A stretch of 9,292 bases of DNA. Origin: Rhodocyclaceae bacterium (GTDB taxonomy: Bacteria; Pseudomonadota; Gammaproteobacteria; Burkholderiales; Rhodocyclaceae). The DNA is taken from assembly GCA_016791085.1 (NCBI GenBank), contig JAEUNN010000012.1, forward strand, positions 1-9,292. Direction: 5' to 3'. The position numbers and the translations under genes were made by a program. This document shows, piece by piece, positions 1 through 5,636 of this stretch (positions are counted from its first letter, which is position 1; every line of letters starts with the position of its first letter). Below the pieces are notes generated by a model. That model saw only the letters and a list, made by a program, of their open reading frames with translations. It ran no database searches and had not been told where the DNA came from.

Positions 1-288
1 CTTGTGCGCGCCGGTGTGATTGAGATCTTCGCGCTTCAGGAAAATTTGCGCGCCGCCGCATTGTTCCGACAAGCGCCGCGCATGGTAGATGGGGCTCGGG
101 CGACCCACGTAATACTTGAGTTCGTAGGCAAATTCGGCCAGGAACTCGGGGTCTTTGGACAGCCGCGCATAGGCCTCGCGCAATTCATCCAGCGCGGCAA
201 CCAGTGTTTCGGATACGAACGAACCGCCGTAGCGGCCAAAATGGCCTGCGGCGTCGGGCAAATCATACGGAAGACCGGGTTTCCCCAT
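1..288 (-). CDS. trpB: Tryptophan synthase beta chain, N-terminal part (truncated by window edge)
   Basis: The beta subunit of tryptophan synthase joins indole and L-serine to make tryptophan, using PLP, in a cytoplasmic alpha2beta2 complex. Only the first 96 codons are present. The protein opens MGKPGLPYDLPDAAGHFGRY, as TrpB proteins do, continues with GRPSPIYHA (residues 62-70) and LKREDLNHTGAHK (84-96). The last codon in the window is the lysine of the HTGAHK motif, which in the family forms the Schiff base with PLP. The ATG has a good ribosome binding site (CAGGAG, six bases upstream) that lies inside trpF. The first 26 bases overlap the end of trpF, so the two are probably translationally coupled. 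The rest of the gene lies left of the window. trpA would be expected next, but this is inference. Confidence 0.97.
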   Translation of the reverse strand, partial: MGKPGLPYDLPDAAGHFGRYGGSFVSETLVAALDELREAYARLSKDPEFLAEFAYELKYYVGRPSPIYHARRLSEQCGGAQIFLKREDLNHTGAHK

Positions 289-895
289 CTTTGACTCCTG
301 CGATGAACGCGGCGACCCTGGCGCCATCCTTGATACCTTTCGCTATTTCGACGCCACTGCTCACATCCACGGCCCAGGGCCGGAAACGTGCTACCGCTTC
401 GGCAACATTATCGGCATTCAAACCGCCCGACAATATGAGCGGAAGGGGCAATTGCTCGGGAATGAGCGCCCAGTCGAAACGATGACCGCTACCGCCATAA
501 GCGTCGGTATAAGCATCCAGCAAAATTCCCGTCGCATCGGCGTAGCGCGCGGCGAATTCTACCAGATCGACCCCCGGCTTTACCCGTGCCGCCTTGATGT
601 AGGGACGGCCATAGCCACGGCATTGCTGCGCCGTCTCGTCGCCATGGAATTGCAGGGTTTGCAGTTGCGCGGCAGCGCAAGCCGCCTCGATGAAGGGGCG
701 TTCCGCATTCACGAACAGGCCGACCACGGTGACGAAAGGCGGCACCCGCGCAGCCAGTTCGGCGGCGCGCTCCAGGGTCACAAAGCGCGGGCTGGGCGGG
801 TAGAACACCAGCCCGATGGCGTCGGCCCCGGCGCGCACGGCGGCGTCCACGTCGGCCGGGCGGGTCAGGCCGCAAATTTTGATGCGCGTACGCAT
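263..895 (-). CDS. trpF: Phosphoribosylanthranilate isomerase
   Basis: TrpF converts N-(5-phosphoribosyl)anthranilate to CdRP, the third step from chorismate to tryptophan, as a cytoplasmic (beta/alpha)8 barrel enzyme. The 210-residue product has the usual stand-alone length. The family motif KICGLT is at residues 6-11 and carries the catalytic Cys8. LQFHGDE is at 81-87, and the catalytic Asp127 is in LLDAYTDAYGGSG (125-137). The phosphate-binding loops LSGGLN (155-160) and VDVSSGVE (176-183) are intact. The ATG start is preceded by GAGG about six bases upstream. The gene begins 39 bases after truA and overlaps trpB by 26 bases, an arrangement that suggests joint transcription with both. It is a separate gene here, not fused to trpC as in enterobacteria. 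Confidence 0.97.
   Translation of the reverse strand: MRTRIKICGLTRPADVDAAVRAGADAIGLVFYPPSPRFVTLERAAELAARVPPFVTVVGLFVNAERPFIEAACAAAQLQTLQFHGDETAQQCRGYGRPYIKAARVKPGVDLVEFAARYADATGILLDAYTDAYGGSGHRFDWALIPEQLPLPLILSGGLNADNVAEAVARFRPWAVDVSSGVEIAKGIKDGARVAAFIAGVKDGETRSSV
295..300 (-). promoter_or_regulatory. Ribosome binding site of trpB inside trpF
   Basis: On the minus strand this reads CAGGAG, a near-perfect Shine-Dalgarno sequence six bases before the trpB ATG (286-288). It lies within the last codons of trpF, so ribosomes finishing trpF pass over it. It supports the chosen trpB start and a coupled trpF-trpB pair. Confidence 0.75.
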
Positions 896-934
896 GTTAG
901 GCCTCGAAATTGCAACGTTCAGGGGCGAGCGGCG

Positions 935-1723
935 TCAGGCAAGCGGAAACGGCATGCGTTCCAGCACCTCGGCCGGCAGCCCGTACTGCGGCGGATATTC
1001 TATTCCGCACAGGTACAGCCCTTGCGGGCCGAAGGTGGGCGCGCCCAGGCTGCGATTTTTGGCCACGAGCAATTCGTCCATCCAGTCCGGTGCGGCCACA
1101 CCGCGACCCACCCGCACCAGCGCGCCGACCACGTTGCGCACCATATGGTGCAGGAAGGCATTCGCGCGCAGCCGGAACACGATCCACTCGCCGCGCCGTT
1201 CGACACTGCACAGGTGCATGGTTTTCACGGGGCTTCTGGCCTGGCACTGCGAGGCGCGAAAGCTCGTGAAATCGTGCGTGCCGAGCAATTTTGCGGCCGC
1301 CTCATGCATGGCCGCCACATCCAGCTGGCCATGGTACCAACCGGCGTGGGCGCGCAGCAGCGCCGGTCGCACACGGTGGTTGTGGAGCAGATAGCAGTAA
1401 CTGCGGCTTTGCGCGTCGAAACGGGCATGGAAACCGGCATCCACGACGCCGGCCCAGCGCACGCTGCAGGCCGGCCCCAGGTGGGCATTCGCACCGCGCA
1501 CCCAGGCCGTGAGCGGCCGTTCGGCCGGGGCGTCGAAATGCGCGATCTGCACCGCGGCATGTACGCCGCGGTCGGTGCGCCCGGCCGCCGTGGCGCGTAT
1601 CGGCGCACCCGCGACGGCGCTCAAGGCGCGCTCGACATCTTCCTGCACGCTGGGCACGCCGGCCTGCAACTGCCAACCGTGGTAGGCGCTGCCGTCGTAT
1701 TCCAGAGCCAGGGCGATGCGCAC
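935..1723 (-). CDS. truA: tRNA pseudouridine(38-40) synthase TruA
   Basis: TruA isomerises uridine to pseudouridine at positions 38-40 in the anticodon arm of many tRNAs. The 262-residue product matches the family length. The signature GRTDRGVHA is at residues 48-56, with the catalytic nucleophile Asp51. The conserved tyrosine that stacks on the target base is probably Tyr109 in RSYCYLL. The late motif FLHHMVRNVVG is at 190-200. The start is GTG: an in-frame TAG lies seven codons upstream and no ATG lies between, so GTG is the only sensible start. I see no clear Shine-Dalgarno sequence before it. The gene starts 24 bases after the EcfT-like gene, so translation may depend on ribosomes ending there. 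trpF follows after 39 bases. Confidence 0.97.
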   Translation of the reverse strand: MRIALALEYDGSAYHGWQLQAGVPSVQEDVERALSAVAGAPIRATAAGRTDRGVHAAVQIAHFDAPAERPLTAWVRGANAHLGPACSVRWAGVVDAGFHARFDAQSRSYCYLLHNHRVRPALLRAHAGWYHGQLDVAAMHEAAAKLLGTHDFTSFRASQCQARSPVKTMHLCSVERRGEWIVFRLRANAFLHHMVRNVVGALVRVGRGVAAPDWMDELLVAKNRSLGAPTFGPQGLYLCGIEYPPQYGLPAEVLERMPFPLA

Positions 1724-1747
1724 GAAATCCGGGCCCGCAGCCTATGT

Positions 1748-2356
1748 TCAGAGCAGACCGACCGCAATGCCGGCCGGCACCAGCGCGGCCGCGCACAGCA
1801 GGCTGTCGCGCCGGCGCCAGACCGGGGCGGGAACTTGCAGCGGCGCCCCGGCTTGTGGCGCTTGGTCCGCGTGCAGCCAGTCGCGCCAATGCACGGCCGG
1901 CCCTTCCACGTACTGCATGACCAGGCAAAGGCGCGCCAGCAGCCTGTCGTCGGCACCACGCCGTCCCAGCATGCGGCCGAACAGCGTGGCGCATCCCGCG
2001 GCCAGCGCCGGCGGCGCCAGAACGTCCAGCAGCATGGCCACCATGGCCAGCATGGCCACGATGATGCCGACATGGGCGGCGGCGAAAGCCAGTCCTTCCA
2101 GGCTGGGCGACAGCATGCCGGCGGATGGCAACAGATACTGGCCGGGCGTCGCCCAACCGAACACGAGGAACAAGGTCAGAAGCAGGAAGCGCGCGCGCCG
2201 CACCAAGCGCAGCAGGCGGCGGCGCGCCCGCAGCAAGGCCGCCGCCAATAGCGCCAGCAGGGCCAGCGCAAGCATGCGGCCGGACAGGCGCGAAACCAGC
2301 GTGGCGCAGGCAGCCCAGGCAAGGATAAGACTGGCCGGATGCAGGCCGAATTTCAT
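1748..2356 (-). CDS. EcfT/CbiQ-like integral membrane protein (probable, orphan)
   Basis: This 202-residue protein is very hydrophobic, with predicted membrane segments at about residues 8-24, 27-43, 56-70, 88-112 and 184-202. The layout resembles the T component of ECF vitamin or metal transporters (CbiQ/EcfT). A basic stretch RARRRLLRLVRRAR (43-56) precedes a membrane helix. SPSLEGL (83-89) matches the family's recurring EGL motif. ALAAGCATLFGRMLGRRGADDRLLARL (117-143) resembles the cytoplasmic coupling region, although a canonical ARG motif is not obvious. ECF T components normally work with two ABC ATPases and a substrate-binding S protein. None of these is in the window, so transport activity and substrate are unknown. 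The ATG is the first start after an in-frame TGA and has no strong ribosome binding site. It lies 106 bases after fimV and 24 before truA. The gene call is secure; the family call is tentative and rests on pattern resemblance. Confidence 0.8.
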   Translation of the reverse strand: MKFGLHPASLILAWAACATLVSRLSGRMLALALLALLAAALLRARRRLLRLVRRARFLLLTLFLVFGWATPGQYLLPSAGMLSPSLEGLAFAAAHVGIIVAMLAMVAMLLDVLAPPALAAGCATLFGRMLGRRGADDRLLARLCLVMQYVEGPAVHWRDWLHADQAPQAGAPLQVPAPVWRRRDSLLCAAALVPAGIAVGLL

Positions 2357-2462
2357 CGTGATCGCACCGCGCCGGGCAGAACTTCAGCCGCCAGGGGCAA
2401 GCGCGCAGCCCGCGCCCAAGTCGGCCGCCCCGCCGCCCGGCCTGCAGGCGGCGGAAGGTACA
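2357..2462. other. Spacer between fimV and the EcfT-like gene
   Basis: This 106-base GC-rich gap contains a hairpin (stem arms 2430-2436 and 2448-2454, seven GC pairs, 11-base loop). No T-run follows it on the minus strand, so it is not a standard intrinsic terminator. I see no convincing promoter boxes. Read-through from fimV into the downstream genes therefore looks possible. Confidence 0.5.
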
Positions 2463-5400
2463 TCAGCCGAGGCGCTTGAGCATGTCGCGCGCCTGATCCT
2501 GCTGGGAAGCGCTGCCTTCCTTGATGACTTCCTGCAGCAGTTCGCGCGCGCCCTCCTTGTCGCCCATGTCTTCGTAAGCGCGCGCCAAATCCAGCTTGGT
2601 ATCGACTTCGGCGCTGGCGTCGGACGGTTCGGCGTCCTGCAACAGGCTGATCGGCACGGGCGACGTAACCACCATGGGATCCAAGCGGCTGTCGTCGAAA
2701 CCGGGCGGCGGCGAAGAAACCGTTGCGGCGGGCAGTTCGGGAGGTCTGTCGAGCGCCCCCAGGTCGAGCGAAATATCCGACAGATCGATGCTGGGCGCGG
2801 ATTTGCTTTCGTTGGCCGCGGATTCGCCGCCCAGATCGAAATCCAGCATGTTGCCGTCGTCGATGCGGTCCAGTTCGAGCACGTCGGTTTTGTCGCGCAA
2901 GGCCGCGCCACTTGCGTCGGATTCCCCCAGGAGCAGATCGAAAGGCAGATCGGCCTTGTCGGCTATGCCCTTTTCGAGCACCGCCGTGCGTGCCGGATCG
3001 GAGGGCTCGGGCCCGCCGCCGAAATCCAGCCCGAGGTCGAAATCGACGCCTTTATCCTGCTCGCCCGGCGCACCGACCGGCGTGAGCGTGGCGGCCGGGG
3101 CGCTGGCCACAGCCTGCGGCTCCTCGTCGGGCAGATCGAGGTCGAAATCCAGCGCATTGTTGGACACGCGATTGATCTGCGTGGCCTCCAGGAACGGCGC
3201 TTCGTCCACGATGGCCGGTGCAGGCGTGGCACGCGGCCGCTCGTCCGCGGCCGCGACTTGCCCGAGTTCGCCGGGCATGGTCCAGGTATCGCGCAGTTTG
3301 GGCGCCTCGGCAACCGGCTTTTCGAGCACCACGGTCTTTTCGGTCTCGCCCACCGCGGCGGCAGCCGCGACCGCCGCAGCCGCTGCTGCCGGGCCCTGCA
3401 CGATGGTTTTGATCGTATCTTCGGCCTGCATGGGCGCCGCCGCCCCGCCGTAGAGCGGGTTGGACGGTTCCAGCTTGCGGCCCATGCTGGCCGCCTTTTC
3501 CCAATCAGCGCCTATGCCGCCGGTCTGCGCGTACAACTCGCTCGCCACGGTTTCGAACTGCTTGGCGTTCTTGCGCTGTGCGTAAATTTCCAGCAGTTTC
3601 AGGTGTATGGCATGGCGCGAGGGCTCGGCCTTGAGCGCTTCGAGCAAAATTTCCTCGGCTTGCGCATCGCGCCCGTAGGCCATATACACATCGGCTTCGG
3701 CAACCGGATCGACACCCTCGTCGGCGTCGATGGCCGACAGCGAAGACTGGCTGAAATCGGTCTGCAGCGAACTGGCGTTGGTATCCACGCTCTGCCCGCC
3801 CGGCTGGCCGAAGCCCGACGCGGCAGACAGTTCGGACGTCGCCACCATGCCCGAAGTGGTGGATGGCGCGGCATGCGACGGCGTTTCGGCCGGCGCGGCG
3901 GCACGCCTGCGCTTGTAAGCCAGATAACCCAGGCCGCCCAGCAATACACCGCCCAAGGCACCCAACAGCAGCGGGTTTTCCATCAGCTCGCTGAAGAAGC
4001 CCTGTGGCTCCGGCGGCGGCTGAACGACCACCAGCTTTTTCTTCTGTTCGGGGGGTTTCGGCTCGGCCGGTTTAGTTTCGGGCGGCTGCGTTTCGGCCGG
4101 CTTGGCTTCGGGCGGAGCAGCGGGCTTCGCCTCGGCCGGCGCGGGCGCCGCGTCTGCCTTGGGTTCCACCGGCGCCGGCTTGAGTTCGGGCGCCGGCGGC
4201 TTGGCTTCGGCTACCGGCGGTTTGGGTTCTGCGGCCGGCGCTTTGGTTTCCGGCGCGGGCGCTTTGGTTTCGGCCGGCGCAGCTTTGGTTTCGGGGGCAG
4301 GTTTGGGTTCCGCCGCGATCGGCGGCGGCAGCGCTGCGGCCTTGCCGGCATCGGCGACCTTACTGCCCGGTTGCGACGCTTTCTGCAAATCCGCCAGGTT
4401 TTTGCTTTTCAGTTCCAGCAGATTTTGCAGGTCGCGCACATTGCGTTCGAGGTCGGCAAGCCGCGAATTGGCCTCCTGCAGCGCCTTTTCCTTGGCAACC
4501 ACATCCTCTTCGAGCGCCGAAATGCGTGCCGACGCGCCCTCCGCGCCGCCCTTGGCGCCGGCGGATTTGGAAACGCGAACCTGGTCCTTGGACGCAGTCG
4601 CGGCCGGCGCGCGCTCGTCCACCTTGGGCGTGATCTTGCCGGCGGATTCCTGTACCGGCGCGCTTTCCGGGGCTGCCGGCGCGCTTTCCACGCTGCTCGC
4701 AAGGCGCTGCCGGTAAGCGTTGAAGTCGGACGTCTGTGCGACCACGATACGGCGTGCATCGCCACCGGCAACCCCGGCTATCGCTTCGGCATCGGGCACC
4801 TGCAAAATCGCGCCGGCGCGCAGGCGGTTCATGTTCTTGCCTTCGAACGCCTGCGGATTGCTGCGGAACAGTGCAACCAGCATCTGATCCAGCGTGACGC
4901 CTTCGGGCTTCAGCTCTGCAGCGATACGTCCCAAAGTTTCACCGGATTTGACGACGCGGGTGCCGCCTCCACCTTGCGCCGCGGCCGCCGCAGGCGCCCC
5001 GCCCGGCTGCGCGCGCGCGGCGGTGCCCGGGCGCGACGCGGCCAGCGGAGCCACCGCCTCGGAGGGCGGCCGGTCGGCCGGGTCGATGAGCATGGTGTAT
5101 TCGCGCACCAGGCGGCCATTCGCCCAATTCAACTCGATCAGGACATCCAGAAACGGATCGTTGATGGGCCGCGCCGAAGATATGCGCACGACCGGCCTGG
5201 CGCCGCTGCGATCCACCACCATGCGCAGGCCGGACAGCACCGCGGCGTATTCCACATTGGCCTGACGATAGGCGCTTTGCGTTGCGACACGCGCCGTGAG
5301 CGAACCAAGTTCCTCGCTGGTGGCGTTTATTTCGACCTCTGCGCGCAGCGGCTGCCCGATGTTGCTGAATACGGTCAGCTTGCCCATGCCTGCCGCGCCC

Positions 5401-5471
5401 GCCAGGCATGGCAGGGCCGCCAGAACGGCAACGCACAGTTTTTTGACGGGGATATGAATTTTTTGGCCCAC
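2463..5471 (-). CDS. fimV: FimV/HubP family LysM- and TPR-containing membrane scaffold protein
   Basis: FimV/HubP proteins are inner-membrane polar organisers. They bind peptidoglycan through LysM and affect type IV pilus assembly, twitching and polar protein placement. With the GTG start the product has 1002 residues. In order: signal peptide (1 to about 27, cleavage near AGA/AG); FimV N-terminal domain opening GKLTVFSNIGQPLRAE (about 30-45); LysM (172-226, RVVKSGETLGRI); coiled coil (313-367); Pro/Ala/Lys-rich linker (about 381-487); one membrane helix (about 499-519) followed by KRRR; a TPR-like cytoplasmic segment (591-667); a poly-Ala tract (about 694-707); a long acidic region with repeated DFDLDL-like motifs (773-907); and the family's C-terminal TPR motif (956-1002, KLDLARAYEDMGDKEGARELL). 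The frame is open to a TTG at 5540 and has ATGs at 5516 and 5513. The GTG at 5471 is chosen because GAGGTGA precedes it and it gives a normal signal peptide. Its own promoter and the asd terminator make it the first gene of a new transcript. Confidence 0.93.
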   Translation of the reverse strand: MGQKIHIPVKKLCVAVLAALPCLAGAAGMGKLTVFSNIGQPLRAEVEINATSEELGSLTARVATQSAYRQANVEYAAVLSGLRMVVDRSGARPVVRISSARPINDPFLDVLIELNWANGRLVREYTMLIDPADRPPSEAVAPLAASRPGTAARAQPGGAPAAAAAQGGGGTRVVKSGETLGRIAAELKPEGVTLDQMLVALFRSNPQAFEGKNMNRLRAGAILQVPDAEAIAGVAGGDARRIVVAQTSDFNAYRQRLASSVESAPAAPESAPVQESAGKITPKVDERAPAATASKDQVRVSKSAGAKGGAEGASARISALEEDVVAKEKALQEANSRLADLERNVRDLQNLLELKSKNLADLQKASQPGSKVADAGKAAALPPPIAAEPKPAPETKAAPAETKAPAPETKAPAAEPKPPVAEAKPPAPELKPAPVEPKADAAPAPAEAKPAAPPEAKPAETQPPETKPAEPKPPEQKKKLVVVQPPPEPQGFFSELMENPLLLGALGGVLLGGLGYLAYKRRRAAAPAETPSHAAPSTTSGMVATSELSAASGFGQPGGQSVDTNASSLQTDFSQSSLSAIDADEGVDPVAEADVYMAYGRDAQAEEILLEALKAEPSRHAIHLKLLEIYAQRKNAKQFETVASELYAQTGGIGADWEKAASMGRKLEPSNPLYGGAAAPMQAEDTIKTIVQGPAAAAAAVAAAAAVGETEKTVVLEKPVAEAPKLRDTWTMPGELGQVAAADERPRATPAPAIVDEAPFLEATQINRVSNNALDFDLDLPDEEPQAVASAPAATLTPVGAPGEQDKGVDFDLGLDFGGGPEPSDPARTAVLEKGIADKADLPFDLLLGESDASGAALRDKTDVLELDRIDDGNMLDFDLGGESAANESKSAPSIDLSDISLDLGALDRPPELPAATVSSPPPGFDDSRLDPMVVTSPVPISLLQDAEPSDASAEVDTKLDLARAYEDMGDKEGARELLQEVIKEGSASQQDQARDMLKRLG
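4240..4302 (-). repeat. Three 21-bp tandem repeats in the fimV linker
   Basis: The plus-strand 11-mer GCTTTGGTTTC occurs exactly at 4240-4250, 4261-4271 and 4282-4292, so the period is exactly 21 bases. On the coding strand each unit encodes a heptad beginning ETKA (ETKAAPA, ETKAPAP, ETKAPAA). More divergent copies (EPKPP, EAKPP, ELKP) continue on both sides through about 4020-4320. The repeat preserves the reading frame, so copy-number change would lengthen or shorten the linker without breaking the protein. Confidence 0.8.
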
Positions 5472-5476
5472 CGCGC

Positions 5477-5483
5477 TCACCTC
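5477..5483 (-). promoter_or_regulatory. Ribosome binding site deciding the fimV start
   Basis: The minus strand reads GAGGTGA here, with eight bases from GAGG to the GTG at 5469-5471. No comparable site precedes the upstream ATGs at 5516 and 5513 or the TTG at 5540. This is why the shorter GTG form is preferred. Confidence 0.7.
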
Positions 5484-5503
5484 GCGGACAATTTCCGACA
5501 AGT

Positions 5504-5532
5504 AAAATAACATCATGATGTTAGCCACGCAA
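5504..5532 (-). promoter_or_regulatory. Candidate sigma70-type promoter of fimV
   Basis: On the minus strand, TTGCGT (5527-5532) lies 17 bases before TATTTT (5504-5509). The spacing is ideal, although each box only partly matches TTGACA and TATAAT. Transcription would start near 5497, giving a leader of about 25 bases that includes the GAGGTGA site. The region is much richer in A and T than the genes around it. A 16-bp palindrome fills the spacer, so the promoter is probably regulated. Confidence 0.5.
5508..5523. promoter_or_regulatory. Perfect 16-bp palindrome, operator-like, in the fimV promoter
   Basis: TAACATCATGATGTTA is its own reverse complement over all 16 bases. It lies between the proposed -35 and -10 boxes and touches the -10. 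Such a site suits a dimeric repressor, but I do not recognise the binding protein. No regulator gene is in the window. Confidence 0.55.
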
Positions 5533-5539
5533 GCTAACA
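5519..5539. promoter_or_regulatory. Second dyad TGTTAGC-N7-GCTAACA over the -35 box
   Basis: Seven-base arms at 5519-5525 and 5533-5539 are perfect inverted copies around a seven-base spacer that contains most of the -35 hexamer. The left arm shares TGTTA with the right half of the 16-bp palindrome. Together the two dyads give three TAACA half-sites in alternating orientation (5508, 5519, 5535). Confidence 0.5.
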
Positions 5540-5552
5540 ATTTGCCTCATAT

Positions 5553-5565
5553 TGCGTACTACGCA
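5553..5565. promoter_or_regulatory. Third dyad TGCGTA-C-TACGCA upstream of fimV
   Basis: Two perfect six-base arms flank one base. It lies about 20 bases upstream of the proposed -35 box and just downstream of the asd terminator on the minus strand. It could be an activator site. A chance dyad of this size is also possible. Confidence 0.3.
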
Positions 5566-5567
5566 CG

Positions 5568-5624
5568 AAAAAACCGCTCGCGGCGCCGCCCCTGACCCCG
5601 GGATTGCGGCGCGGACGCGAACGG
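5568..5624 (-). terminator. Intrinsic terminator after asd
   Basis: In the minus-strand transcript, CCGTTCGCG (5616-5624) pairs with CGCGAGCGG (5574-5582), with one G-U pair. GCGCCGC (5606-5612) pairs with GCGGCGC (5583-5589) above a three-base bulge. The loop is 16 bases, and the stem is followed directly by six U (5568-5573). It begins 12 bases after the asd stop. It probably ends the leu-asd transcript and insulates fimV. Confidence 0.88.
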
Positions 5625-5636
5625 CATTGTTGCCTT

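Noticed and set aside
452..2251. A plus-strand frame open for 599 codons opposite trpF, truA and the EcfT-like gene
   Set aside because: It is antisense to three genes with recognisable motifs or membrane pattern, has no recognisable domain and is His/Gln/Arg-rich. It is explained by codon bias.
2430..2454. GC hairpin just after the fimV stop as a terminator
   Set aside because: The seven-pair stem is sound, but no T-run follows it on the minus strand, and GC-rich spacers form such hairpins by chance.
4102..4716. Ala/Ser/Gly-rich plus-strand frame of 204 codons opposite the fimV linker
   Set aside because: It is the mirror of the Pro/Ala/Lys repeat and coiled coil of fimV. Its repetitive look comes from that repeat.
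5399..5471. FimV as a lipoprotein because of a Cys in its signal peptide (LPCLAG)
   Set aside because: Pro precedes the Cys, which does not fit a lipobox, and FimV family signals are cleaved by signal peptidase I just before the AG-GKLTV region.
1716..5510. A plus-strand frame open for 1264 codons opposite fimV and the EcfT-like gene
   Set aside because: The translation is Arg/Gly/Phe-rich low-complexity sequence without domains, as expected opposite a GC-rich gene with biased third codon positions. The minus strand has clear family motifs throughout.
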